Shown: in pieces, positions 7,427 through 15,637 of the stretch
How positions within the stretch are numbered: the first letter of the stretch is position 1
Layout of the letters: each line of letters starts with the position of its first letter
Assembly: GCA_964407265.1 (NCBI GenBank)
Contig: CAYOUV010000003.1
Coordinates: forward strand, 1-64,000
From: CAYOUV01 sp964407265
GTDB lineage: Bacteria; Chloroflexota; Anaerolineae; Anaerolineales; Villigracilaceae
Direction: 5' to 3'
DNA: 64,000 nt
Program-made: the position numbers and the translations under genes
Notes under the pieces: model-generated
Told to the model about the DNA's origin: nothing
The model's input: the letters and a program-made list of their open reading frames with translations, nothing else
Database searches by the model: none

Positions 7427-8866
7427 ATGAAGCCCTTGCGCTTTGTAATCCCATTTTTATTATTCATCTGGCTGTTCTCAGCTTGCGGGCCGGTCTCCCT
7501 GGACATGGCTGCTACCCAGACCCAGGTGCCCCTGGCGACGCACGTGCACCCGGCTGTGGCCCCGGTGGATACCGTACGCCAGGTGCTGGCAGGGCAATTG
7601 GAGGTCCCGCTGGATGATATTCGCGTCGTTTCATCCGAACTGGTCGATTGGCCGGATGGCTGCCTGGGGGTTCAGACTATGGGTGTAAACTGCGCACAGG
7701 CAGTGACCCCGGGTTATAAAATTGTGCTGGAAGCGGTAGAGCAATTCTACGAATATCATACCAACCTGGACGGAAGCCTGGTCAAGCTGGCATCTGCGCC
7801 GAATTTACCCTCGAGTGAGGCCTGGTTGACCTGGCGATCAGACGGTCAGCCATGCGAGACGCTCCAACTCCGGCAAAATGCAGTTTCTTTTGGAGACTGT
7901 GGCAATCCGCTGGTGACTGTGCCCTGGGAAAACCAGCAGCGCTTGGACCGGCTCAATCAGCTCGTCTCCAGGTTTGCAGTCTTTGAGTCCCTGACCCCTG
8001 CCGGGCAGCTCAAGCTTAATGGCCAGGGTCGTCTGGTTCCCAGCCCTTCTGAAGGGCGCGCGATGGCGGAGTGGGCCAATCTGATATTCGCGGATGCGCA
8101 AGCCGGACGGAGTGAAACCGCCCGGGGATTGGTTCTGTCCTGGCACCGCGCAGGCGGCCTCGCTGGCTTTTGCGATGACCTGGCTGCTTACCGGAGCGGT
8201 GAGGTTTTTCTGACGAACTGTAAGGCTGGCCCGCAGACCGTGGCGCATACCTATTTATCTGCCACACAGCTTGACCAGCTTTACCAATACCTGGATGCCT
8301 ATCAAAATTTTGAGTATAACTTCAGCGACCCGGCGGTCGCAGATGCATTGACCCTCAGCATGCTTTTTTCAGGAATGGGTGACCAGCAGCCCAGCGCGGC
8401 AGAGCAACGCGCGGTCGCAGACTTCGCCACTGGCTTGGTCAACGACCTGCAGTTACTCTACCGTCCCGATGCGGAGCGTGATGCGGCTGAAGCAGCCATG
8501 CGCCAGTATTTCGCGGCGCTTGCCGGGGCCGATTATGCCAAAGTCATCCAGCTTTATGGCGGTTCTTACGAGACGCTGCAGGATAACAACCCTGACCTCG
8601 ACCCAACTGACAAACCAACCTTGTGGGGCCGCGGCTGTGAGCAAAACGGCCTGCAATGCCTGCCGCTGCGGGCGGTGCTGGCTGCGCGTGCGCTCTCGGA
8701 CAGCTCTTACCAGTTCGAGGTTGAATTCAGCCTGCAAAGCGGGGAGTTATTCCAGCAAGGGCCATGCTGCGGCGATGTCGGTCAACCCAATCTGCGCTTC
8801 ATATACACTGTATCGAAACAGGCTGGCACCTGGAAGGTGCAAGAACTTCCCCCGTATATCCCCTGA
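7427..8866 (+). CDS. lipoprotein of unknown function
   Basis: A 479-residue lipoprotein: hydrophobic signal and lipobox LFSAC with Cys20. AAAGGAG 11 bases upstream supports the ATG at 7427 over an in-frame start 42 bases earlier. Residues ~43-115 (VDTVRQVLAGQLEVPLDDI, then WPDGCLGV) resemble a short module repeated in Anaerolineae exported proteins, a guess from pattern only. The C-terminal ~110 residues (AAMRQYFAALAGADYAKVIQ, then CEQNGLQCLPLRAVL and GPCCGDV) look like an NTF2/DUF4878-like fold with paired cysteines. I cannot name a function. It stands alone between two terminators. Confidence 0.75.
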   Translation: MKPLRFVIPFLLFIWLFSACGPVSLDMAATQTQVPLATHVHPAVAPVDTVRQVLAGQLEVPLDDIRVVSSELVDWPDGCLGVQTMGVNCAQAVTPGYKIVLEAVEQFYEYHTNLDGSLVKLASAPNLPSSEAWLTWRSDGQPCETLQLRQNAVSFGDCGNPLVTVPWENQQRLDRLNQLVSRFAVFESLTPAGQLKLNGQGRLVPSPSEGRAMAEWANLIFADAQAGRSETARGLVLSWHRAGGLAGFCDDLAAYRSGEVFLTNCKAGPQTVAHTYLSATQLDQLYQYLDAYQNFEYNFSDPAVADALTLSMLFSGMGDQQPSAAEQRAVADFATGLVNDLQLLYRPDAERDAAEAAMRQYFAALAGADYAKVIQLYGGSYETLQDNNPDLDPTDKPTLWGRGCEQNGLQCLPLRAVLAARALSDSSYQFEVEFSLQSGELFQQGPCCGDVGQPNLRFIYTVSKQAGTWKVQELPPYIP

Positions 8867-8872
8867 GACCAG

Positions 8873-8895
8873 ACCGGCCTCGAGGCCGGTTTTTT
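8873..8895 (+). terminator. terminator between the lipoprotein gene and murJ
   Basis: A perfect 18-base palindrome (ACCGGCCTCGAGGCCGGT) followed by TTTTT on the plus strand. The T-run overlaps the stop codon of the convergent murJ. Confidence 0.9.
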
Positions 8896-10480
8896 ATGTG
8901 CGTTTCATCCTGCGCTGGATGGCTCCAATTAACATACCAACTTCCGGGACGCGCAGCAGGGTCACGGCCAGAGCGTAGATGGCTCCTCCAAGGGCGATCC
9001 CGCCCAATCCAACCAGCCACGGGCTTGCTGCTGCCGTAATCCGCATCCAGACCACCAGCACGAGGATCATCCCCAGGCCGGCCAGCGCAAACTGGATAAA
9101 CCCGCGGGCGATGTTGCGACCCTCCAGGCCTTTCAAGCGGCGGCGCATCAGGAACATCAAACCGCCCATCTCCAGCGCGGTCGCCAGCGAGTTGGCCAGT
9201 GCCAGCCCGCCGTGCGGCATCCAGCCCAGCTGTACGAACAAGGCTGAAAAAGCGAAGCTGAAAATGACGTTCAGGCTCATGGCCGCTGCGCCGACGAAAA
9301 CGGGCGTCTTGGTGTCGTGCAAAGCATAGAAGGCGCGCGACAGGATTTCGACCACCGAGTGCCCGACCAGCCCGGCAGCGTACCACAACAAAGCCCAGGC
9401 CACCAGGTCAGTCGAGTGGGCGTCGAATTCGCCGCGCTGGAACAGGAAAGCCACGACTGGTTGGCGCAGCAGCATCAATCCCAACGAAGCCGGGACTGAC
9501 AGCAGCAGCACTCCGCGCAGGGTTGCGGCCAGTGATGAGCGCATATCGTCGATTTCACCGCGGGCTACCTGCGCGGAAAAGGTCGGCAGGGCGGCAATGG
9601 CAATCGCCTGCGCGATGACCACCTGCGGCATGGTCATCACCGCCCAGGCTACCACGATCCCGGTCAGGCTGCCCTCGGCTTGGGCCGAGGCCAGGACGGT
9701 GTTGATGACCACGTTCAATTGCACGACCGCCACGCCCAGTAAACGCGGGGCCATCAGGCGTGCCACTTCGCGCACAGCCGGCAGATGCAGGCCCAGGGTG
9801 GGCAGGTACCGCCGCCCGGTCAATCGGAAAAGGTCCGGGAGTTGGATGACCAGGTGCAGCGCTGAGCCGAGCACGGCCCCCCAGGCCAGTCCGTAAATTC
9901 CCATGCCGGGCGCCAGGACAAGCACGCCGAAGATCATTCCCAGCCAGTACATGGTGGGAGCCAGGGCAGGCAGCCAGAATTTTTGGTGGGTGTTCAGGAT
10001 GCCCATCAGCAAACCGCTGATCCCAAAGATGACCGGTGAGATCAGCAGGATGCGCAGCAGTTCGACGGTCATGCGCTGCAGGGCGGGGTTGAGTGTCGGT
10101 TTGAGCACGTAGATCACGTCCCGCACGATCCAGGGCGCGAAGATGGCGGCCAGTCCACTCAAAGCGATCAGGATCAGCGTGACGATATTTACGATGGCTG
10201 AAGCCAGCGTCCAGGCGCCTTTATGGTCTTCTTTGGTCAGGAATTCGGTGAAGGTCGGGATGAATGCCGAGGCCAGTGCCCCGCCAGCCACCAGCACGAA
10301 GAGCAGGTTGGGAATGTTGTTGGCGGCATTAAAGGCGTCCATTTCGACCTGCGTGCCGAAGGCGCGCGAGATCAGGATTTGGCGCACCAGGCCGACCAGG
10401 TTGCTCAGCACAAAGGCCAGCATGACGGTCCCGGCGGCGCGGGCAATTTGGCGGTTGGCGGTTGAAGGGAGATTGTTCAA
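8894..10480 (-). CDS. murJ: lipid II flippase MurJ
   Basis: A 528-residue polytopic protein of the MATE-like MurJ/MviN family with about 14 membrane segments. The family pattern is clear at the N-terminus (LSNLVGLVRQILISRAFG) and internally (FIPTFTEFL, RAFYALHDTKTPV, LALANSLAT). It moves lipid II across the cytoplasmic membrane for peptidoglycan synthesis. The start is TTG at 10480: the preceding CPBP gene stops only 6 bases upstream and the residues from there match the family's N-terminus. No strong Shine-Dalgarno is seen, so translation may depend on coupling. The stop lies in the T-run of a terminator facing the other way. Confidence 0.95.
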   Translation of the reverse strand: MNNLPSTANRQIARAAGTVMLAFVLSNLVGLVRQILISRAFGTQVEMDAFNAANNIPNLLFVLVAGGALASAFIPTFTEFLTKEDHKGAWTLASAIVNIVTLILIALSGLAAIFAPWIVRDVIYVLKPTLNPALQRMTVELLRILLISPVIFGISGLLMGILNTHQKFWLPALAPTMYWLGMIFGVLVLAPGMGIYGLAWGAVLGSALHLVIQLPDLFRLTGRRYLPTLGLHLPAVREVARLMAPRLLGVAVVQLNVVINTVLASAQAEGSLTGIVVAWAVMTMPQVVIAQAIAIAALPTFSAQVARGEIDDMRSSLAATLRGVLLLSVPASLGLMLLRQPVVAFLFQRGEFDAHSTDLVAWALLWYAAGLVGHSVVEILSRAFYALHDTKTPVFVGAAAMSLNVIFSFAFSALFVQLGWMPHGGLALANSLATALEMGGLMFLMRRRLKGLEGRNIARGFIQFALAGLGMILVLVVWMRITAAASPWLVGLGGIALGGAIYALAVTLLRVPEVGMLIGAIQRRMKRT

Positions 10481-10486
10481 GGGAAT

Positions 10487-11200
10487 CTATATAATTCTGG
10501 AGGCCAGGAAAGCGCCAAAAAGCGCCATGGCATTGGTACCGGCATGCATTAATAAAGAGGGCCAGATCGAATTGCTGCGATGATACAGATAAGCGAAGAT
10601 CAACCCAAGCAGGAAGATGGACGGAATAGCTGTGGGCTCGAGATGGATCAGGGCAAAAAGCCCGGCACTGATCAAGGCGGCTTTCCTCCAGCCCAGATGT
10701 TCGCGCAGCCCGGCAAAGATGAAACTGCGAAAGAAAATTTCCTCGACCACTGGCGCCACCAGGATGCCGCCGGCCAGCAGCCACCAGGGGGATTGCATTT
10801 GGGAGAATATCGAAACAAAGTCCATCTGGATCTGAAGGTGGAAGAAATCCAGAAAATACCCGTAAATCGCATTAAACATAAGCGAGCCAACCATCAGCCC
10901 GCAGCCGATGCCGATGATCACCCCGCGGAAGGGCCGCCAACCAAGTGAATCCCAACCAACGCCGTATTTGCGGATGGTCAGCCACCAGACCGGAATGATC
11001 AGCAGGGCTTCGAAAATTGTGATGTACACGCCGGCATTGAAATCCCATCCCTCGGAGGTAAGGGCCAGTGCGGTGCCTAAGGCAAGCAGCATCCAGATGA
11101 CAAGTGCGCCAACCCCAGTCCACATATCCCGCAGCGTCCAGGGGATGGGGGACGGAGGCGGGATGAGATCACGGGGTACGTAGGTTTGAAATTCGTCCAT
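10487..11200 (-). CDS. CPBP family intramembrane metalloprotease
   Basis: A 237-residue membrane protein. Motif 1, EEIFFRSFIFAGL (the EExxxR of CPBP/Abi proteases), is followed by motif 2, ALIHLEPTAIPSIF (His), and motif 3, LLMHAGTNAMAL (His and Asn). Family members are Rce1-like glutamic/metallo-intramembrane proteases, in bacteria linked to processing of small peptides or signalling. The ATG at 11200 was chosen because an upstream in-frame start would lie beyond the likely -10 box. It is transcribed with murJ, which suggests an envelope role. The substrate is unknown. Confidence 0.9.
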   Translation of the reverse strand: MDEFQTYVPRDLIPPPSPIPWTLRDMWTGVGALVIWMLLALGTALALTSEGWDFNAGVYITIFEALLIIPVWWLTIRKYGVGWDSLGWRPFRGVIIGIGCGLMVGSLMFNAIYGYFLDFFHLQIQMDFVSIFSQMQSPWWLLAGGILVAPVVEEIFFRSFIFAGLREHLGWRKAALISAGLFALIHLEPTAIPSIFLLGLIFAYLYHRSNSIWPSLLMHAGTNAMALFGAFLASRII

Positions 11201-11216
11201 GAATGTGCCTGGCGGG

Positions 11217-11222
11217 ATTATA
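11217..11222 (-). promoter_or_regulatory. -10 box for the CPBP-murJ operon
   Basis: TATAAT on the minus strand, 16 bases before the CPBP ATG. It lies in the 71-base divergent interval with the zinc-ribbon cluster. Confidence 0.5.
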
Positions 11223-11259
11223 CAACACATCCGGAGAACTCAATTCGGAGGAAGATTGT

Positions 11260-11265
11260 TATAAT
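11260..11265 (+). promoter_or_regulatory. -10 box for a leaderless zinc-ribbon operon
   Basis: TATAAT followed by TGAGGC and then GTG at 11272. With 6 bases between box and start codon, the mRNA would start at the GTG. No Shine-Dalgarno could fit. Confidence 0.6.
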
Positions 11266-11271
11266 TGAGGC

Positions 11272-12084
11272 GTGACCACACCCACACTTACTCCTGCCAC
11301 GAAATTGACCTGCACCCAGTGCGGCGGTGAGCTGCATCCTGAAGCAGGCGAGCTCTTCGTCACCTGCCCGTTTTGCGGCTCGACCGTTTACATTGACAAG
11401 GCGCAGGTCGTCTTCCACTGGTACCTGGCCTCGACCATCGATGAAAACGAAGCCAAGGCAGCCCTGGCGCGCTGGATGGCTGGCAACGACACTGTCAAAG
11501 ACCTGGATAAGAAATCACGCTTGATCGGGATGAATTTCGAGTATTTTCCGATCTGGTATTTCAAGGTCAAAAATGATGACCAGGAACGGATCTATATCGA
11601 GCCAGCGGCAGCTACTTCGATCTCGGAACTGCGCTCGCTGAGACTGCCGGCCGGCGACCTGCGTAAGTACGAAGCCTCGGTCGATTCTGCAGCGACCCAG
11701 CCGACGGTCCCGTTGGAGGCGGCCCAGGCCTGGCTCGCACAGCGAGGTGTCGATCCTACCCAGGCAGCCGAGAGCGCACTGGTGCACATCCCGATTTATA
11801 CTTTCAAGTATGCTTTTCAGAACCGGATCTATACTGCCGTGGTTGAAGCCGCGACGGGCAAGGCTCTGGCCAATATCTTCCCGGCCAAAGCCGAGGCGCC
11901 TTACCTGGCGGTGGGCTGCGCCGGTGCCCTGGCCTTTTTATGCCTGGCGACCTTTCCCGTGATCGGAATGATGAGCAGCGACCCGAGCGGGGTTGGAATT
12001 GGAACCCTGGCTTGCGTGGGACTGGGTCTGCCGGTCGGAATCGCATTATTCATTGCCGCCTCCTGGGTGGCTTCAAAGGTGTAA
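11272..12084 (+). CDS. zinc-ribbon membrane protein, first of three
   Basis: A 270-residue protein of unknown function. It opens with a zinc ribbon, CTQCGGEL at 14-21 and CPFCGSTVYI near 34. A soluble middle domain follows (WYLASTIDENEAKAALARWM; YFPIWYFKVKN), then two membrane helices at ~205-225 and ~240-265. The FPIWYFKV/LPFWALWG-type segment recurs in the next gene, so the two are probably distant paralogues. The start is GTG, likely leaderless. The next gene begins 1 base after its stop. The zinc ribbon plus C-terminal anchor arrangement resembles cytoplasmic-facing membrane proteins, but no partner is known. Confidence 0.85.
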   Translation: MTTPTLTPATKLTCTQCGGELHPEAGELFVTCPFCGSTVYIDKAQVVFHWYLASTIDENEAKAALARWMAGNDTVKDLDKKSRLIGMNFEYFPIWYFKVKNDDQERIYIEPAAATSISELRSLRLPAGDLRKYEASVDSAATQPTVPLEAAQAWLAQRGVDPTQAAESALVHIPIYTFKYAFQNRIYTAVVEAATGKALANIFPAKAEAPYLAVGCAGALAFLCLATFPVIGMMSSDPSGVGIGTLACVGLGLPVGIALFIAASWVASKV

Positions 12085-12085
12085 T

Positions 12086-13117
12086 ATGGCGCAAGAATCA
12101 GCAGTCGAAGGGATCAACTGCCCGAAATGCGGCGGCATGGTCCCTATCCCGGAAGGTCAAATCGTGGTGCAGTGCCCATTCTGCGACCTGCGTTCGATGG
12201 TCAAGGGTGAGCACGGCGTGCGGCGTTACCAGATCCCTGAGCAAATCAAGCGCGAACAGGCGCTGGGCGCCATGCAGCATTTCTTCGGAAATTGGGCCAT
12301 AGCTCGCGATGTGCGCACCAAGGCGCAGTTGACCGAGTCTTTTGTAACCTACCTGCCCTTTTGGGCCTTGTGGGGACGCGCCCTGGGCTGGGCTTTCGGG
12401 GAGAAAAAGGTCGGCAGCGGTGATGATGCCCGCTACGAGCCACGGGAGATCCGCATCGCCGAAGATCTGACCTGGACCGGCGCGGCCTGCGACGTGGGCG
12501 AATTCGGTGTGCAGTCCATCCCGCTGACCGGGCGCCCGTTGGGGCCCTTTGACGGGGAGGCACTGCACAGCCGCGGTATGGTCTTTGAACCGGTCGGCTC
12601 GATGAGCGATGCGCACACGGCGGCCCAGTCAGATTTCGAACAGCGGGTACGCTCCAAAGCCAATCTGGACCGCCTGGCACAATTGTTCGTGCGATTCGTA
12701 CGCGAGCGTTTTGGCCTGGTGTACTACCCGTTGTGGGTCCTGCGTTACCTGTACCGCGGACGCGCCTTCCAGGTGGTGGTGGATGGCTTCGATGGGAAAG
12801 TCCTGTATGGCAAAGCGCCGGGCAATACGCTCTATCGCGCGGCGGTGCTGGTCGGGGGCTTAGCGCTCGGTGCGCTATTAGCAGTTGATGTCCCAGCCCT
12901 GGTGATCGCCTCTTCCAGTAACAGCGACAACAATTTCAGCTTCGCGATCATCATGTTCCTGGTCGGTTTGAGCTTGATGGGTCTGGCTTACCGCAAGTTC
13001 CGATACGGGGAACAGTACGAATATGGTCGCCCGAAAAAGGACGAGCTTTCATCCCTGATCTCCGGCAATACTGAGCAACTCAAACAGGCCTTCAACCTTT
13101 TAAAGGAGCTGCAATGA
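12086..13117 (+). CDS. zinc-ribbon membrane protein, second of three
   Basis: A 343-residue protein with CPKCGGMV and CPFCDLRSMV forming an N-terminal zinc ribbon (residues ~11-32). A long soluble domain follows (LPFWALWGRALGW, then YYPLWVLRYLYRGRAFQVVV). Two membrane helices lie near 255-275 and 290-310, followed by a basic, charged cytoplasmic tail. The ATG at 12086 has AAGGTG upstream and lies 1 base after the previous stop; a start 93 bases earlier would overlap the previous gene. Its stop overlaps the next start (ATGA). Function unknown; the layout says it works with its two neighbours. Confidence 0.85.
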   Translation: MAQESAVEGINCPKCGGMVPIPEGQIVVQCPFCDLRSMVKGEHGVRRYQIPEQIKREQALGAMQHFFGNWAIARDVRTKAQLTESFVTYLPFWALWGRALGWAFGEKKVGSGDDARYEPREIRIAEDLTWTGAACDVGEFGVQSIPLTGRPLGPFDGEALHSRGMVFEPVGSMSDAHTAAQSDFEQRVRSKANLDRLAQLFVRFVRERFGLVYYPLWVLRYLYRGRAFQVVVDGFDGKVLYGKAPGNTLYRAAVLVGGLALGALLAVDVPALVIASSSNSDNNFSFAIIMFLVGLSLMGLAYRKFRYGEQYEYGRPKKDELSSLISGNTEQLKQAFNLLKELQ

Positions 13118-13698
13118 CCCCGACAGGTGTTAGCACTGTCGGGGTGGGCGTACCGACCCTGCTGCCATTGCTGTGCCTGAAGTGTCAGACCCAGCTTCCA
13201 GCGCAGCCCGATGAAGTGGCCTGGGTCTGTCCTCAATGCGGACAGGCGCACCTGCTCGACGAAGGCCAGCCGCAGGGTCTGTCATTGCTCGAGATCCATT
13301 ACGCAGCGGGCCTCCCGGACGGCGCTGTAGGCCGTCCCTTCTGGGTGGCGCAGGGCACGGTCGCTTTGCAGCGCAAATCGTACGGCGGCGGTCAATTGTT
13401 CAGCAACGCGAACAAACAAGCCGAGCAGTTCTGGGCCAATCCGCACAAGTTTTTCGTACCGGCCTTTACCTGCGCTCTGGAAGAGATGGTCAGCCTGGGG
13501 GTGGGGATGCTGCACCAGCCGCCTGGATTGAGCGAAGGTGGGGCAGTACCCTTCCAACCGGTCACCCTGCCAGTCGAAGATGTCAAATCCCTGGCTGATT
13601 TCATTGTGGTCGGCATCGAAGCTGAGCGCAGCGACAAGGTCAAGCAAGTCGACTTCAAGCTGGAATTGCAGACTCCGGTCCTGTGGGTGTTGGCCTGA
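13114..13698 (+). CDS. soluble zinc-ribbon protein, third of three
   Basis: A 194-residue protein with a zinc ribbon CLKCQTQL..CPQCGQAHLL at ~21-47 but no membrane helix. The rest (YAAGLPDGAVGRPFWVAQG, FFVPAFTCALEEMVSLGVGM) resembles the soluble part of the two preceding proteins. It overlaps the preceding gene by 4 bases with AAAGGAG before it. It may be the cytosolic subunit of a complex with the two anchored proteins. Not recognised as a named family. Confidence 0.8.
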   Translation: MTPTGVSTVGVGVPTLLPLLCLKCQTQLPAQPDEVAWVCPQCGQAHLLDEGQPQGLSLLEIHYAAGLPDGAVGRPFWVAQGTVALQRKSYGGGQLFSNANKQAEQFWANPHKFFVPAFTCALEEMVSLGVGMLHQPPGLSEGGAVPFQPVTLPVEDVKSLADFIVVGIEAERSDKVKQVDFKLELQTPVLWVLA

Positions 13699-13723
13699 GC
13701 CCGATGAATTGCCTTCTTCCTGA

Positions 13724-14869
13724 ATGATCCACATGCGCCTGAGAAGACTCTCGGTCCTGTTCAGCCTGATACTTTTAACCGCTGTCGGCTGCGACAGCCT
13801 GGTTCCGTACAATTCGTCCCCGGTGGTCGTCACGCCGCTGGCGCCGTTCGTGACCGATACCCCGGATGGCGGGATTATCGATTTGCCAGTGCAGGTTGGG
13901 ATTGGGGTTAAGGGCCCGTGGTACGAGATTTATTTCACCGATCCATTCAATCCCGCCGCCGGACTGGAAAGCGGCGGCCTGGATCGACCCCTGGCTGATG
14001 CCATCGATCAGGCCCGCCTGACCCTGGACGTGGCCGTCTACAGCCTGAGCCTGCCCAGCATTCGCGATGCCCTGATCCGTGCCTACCGGCGCGGGGTGGC
14101 GGTGCGGGTGGTGATGGAAAGTGACAATCTCGACTGGGCCGCGCCCCAGGCTTTGGTCGCGGCGGGCATCCCGGTGTTGGGAGATCGGCGTGAAGGGTTG
14201 ATGCACGATAAATTCGTGGTGATCGACCGCTCGGAAGTCTGGACCGGTTCGATGAATTACACTATTTCGGGCACTTATCACGACAACAACAATTTGATCC
14301 ACATTCGTTCGACCAAAGTCGCCGAAGATTACACCAAAGAATTCGATGAAATGTTCGTAGACGACCACTTTGGTCCGGATGTGGTGGCTGATACCCCCAA
14401 TCCGCGCGTGGTAGTTGATGGGACACCGATGGAAATCTACTTTTCGCCTGATGACGGCGTCGCGGCCCATCTGCTGGAATTATTAGGCGATGCGGAACAA
14501 AGTATCTATTTCATGGCTTTTTCTTTCACTTCGGATGATCTTGGCAAGCTGATGCGGAAGAAATTCCTGGCCGGTCTGGATATCGCCGGAGTGATGGAAG
14601 CCGAGCAGGTTCGATCCAATACCGGGACGGAATATGATTCGCTTCTGCAATCCGGAATCGATGTTCGCCTGGACGGTAACCCCGGGCAGATGCACCATAA
14701 GATCATTGTGATTGACCGCAAGGTCGTCATCACTGGATCGTATAATTTCAGTGCCAGTGCCGAAACCCGCAATGACGAGAATTTGATCGTGATATACAGC
14801 CCGACGATTGCCGAGCAATACCTGGCGGAATTTCAGCGGGTATACGCTGTATCCCAACCCCCCGAATAA
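13724..14869 (+). CDS. phospholipase D-like lipoprotein
   Basis: A 381-residue lipoprotein. The signal ends at TAVGC (Cys23, or Cys20 if translation starts at the second ATG, 13733). Two complete HKD motifs are present: HDKFVVIDRSEVWTGSMN near 163 and HHKIIVIDRKVVITGSYN near 325. Each active site needs two HKD motifs, so one monomer should form one catalytic centre. Family members cleave phosphodiesters in lipids or nucleic acids. Lipid anchoring outside the membrane suggests a phospholipase or an extracellular nuclease. Weak initiation signals make the start uncertain. It follows the zinc-ribbon cluster by 25 bases and may be co-transcribed. Confidence 0.9.
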   Translation: MIHMRLRRLSVLFSLILLTAVGCDSLVPYNSSPVVVTPLAPFVTDTPDGGIIDLPVQVGIGVKGPWYEIYFTDPFNPAAGLESGGLDRPLADAIDQARLTLDVAVYSLSLPSIRDALIRAYRRGVAVRVVMESDNLDWAAPQALVAAGIPVLGDRREGLMHDKFVVIDRSEVWTGSMNYTISGTYHDNNNLIHIRSTKVAEDYTKEFDEMFVDDHFGPDVVADTPNPRVVVDGTPMEIYFSPDDGVAAHLLELLGDAEQSIYFMAFSFTSDDLGKLMRKKFLAGLDIAGVMEAEQVRSNTGTEYDSLLQSGIDVRLDGNPGQMHHKIIVIDRKVVITGSYNFSASAETRNDENLIVIYSPTIAEQYLAEFQRVYAVSQPPE

Positions 14870-15027
14870 TCTCAAATCGCTTAAAAAGACCCGCTTGCGT
14901 GCCTATTTTTATGATCCCCGTAACCTTTAGGCAGGCTGAGCGACTATATATGAAACGACTAAATTATATTGAATTCAATTCTTTTGCTGCGGATAATATG
15001 GCATCCAGGAATGTGAACACCCAATGG

Positions 15028-15033
15028 TATACT
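15028..15033 (+). promoter_or_regulatory. extended -10 for the sigma factor operon
   Basis: TGG-TATACT is an extended -10 only 4 bases before the ATG at 15038. A second TATACT at 15083-15088 lies 6 bases before an in-frame GTG at 15095. One of them probably drives the sigma factor operon; the second would give a leaderless mRNA and a protein 19 residues shorter. Confidence 0.45.
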
Positions 15034-15037
15034 CGGC

Positions 15038-15637
15038 ATGACTACCCAAGACTCATTTTTTCCTAAATTCTGGATGCCTGCGTATACTATATCTGTGACT
15101 GACGAACGAAGCGTTCTGGATGGCCTGCGGAAGCTCGACCCGCAGGTCATTGGCGCGGTTTACGATCGTTATTTTCCTGAAGTTTACCGATTCGTCCTGT
15201 ACCGCCTGAGCGACGAGTCCCTGGCTGAAGATATCGCCAGTGATGTCTTCATTCGCTTGTTGGAAGCTGCCAAGAAACGCCGTGGTCCCAAGTCCAACTT
15301 ACGGGGCTGGTTGCTCTCCACCGCCTCCCACGCGATCAGCGATCACTTACGTCGTTTATATCGGCATCCGACTGAAGCTTTGCCGGAGACGATCCCAGAC
15401 CTTGATTCGGCTCCTATGCTCGAGTTTGACGACCGCGAGCGGAAGCGCGTACTGCGAACTGCGATGGCGCAACTCACCCCTGATCAACAAAATGTTCTGG
15501 CCCTGCGATTCGGGGAGGGGTATTCCCTTGAGGAAACAGCTTCCGCTATGCGGAAAAATGTCAATGCGGTGAAAGCTCTCCAATTCCGCGCTCTGGCCGC
15601 ACTCCAGCGCAACCTGGGTGAGGTGGCCGTTGAATAA
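15038..15637 (+). CDS. ECF-type RNA polymerase sigma factor
   Basis: A sigma-70 family protein of 199 residues (180 if the GTG at 15095 is used, which fits the family better). Region 2 is LRKLDPQVIGAVYDRYFPEV followed by DESLAEDIASDVFIRLLEA. Region 4 is LTPDQQNVLALRFGEGYSLEE then the helix-turn-helix NVNAVKALQFRALAALQ. It would direct RNA polymerase to a small regulon. The next gene starts before its stop, and encodes a membrane protein with an N-terminal cytosolic segment, so that protein is the likely anti-sigma factor. No Shine-Dalgarno is visible at either start. Confidence 0.9.
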   Translation: MTTQDSFFPKFWMPAYTISVTDERSVLDGLRKLDPQVIGAVYDRYFPEVYRFVLYRLSDESLAEDIASDVFIRLLEAAKKRRGPKSNLRGWLLSTASHAISDHLRRLYRHPTEALPETIPDLDSAPMLEFDDRERKRVLRTAMAQLTPDQQNVLALRFGEGYSLEETASAMRKNVNAVKALQFRALAALQRNLGEVAVE

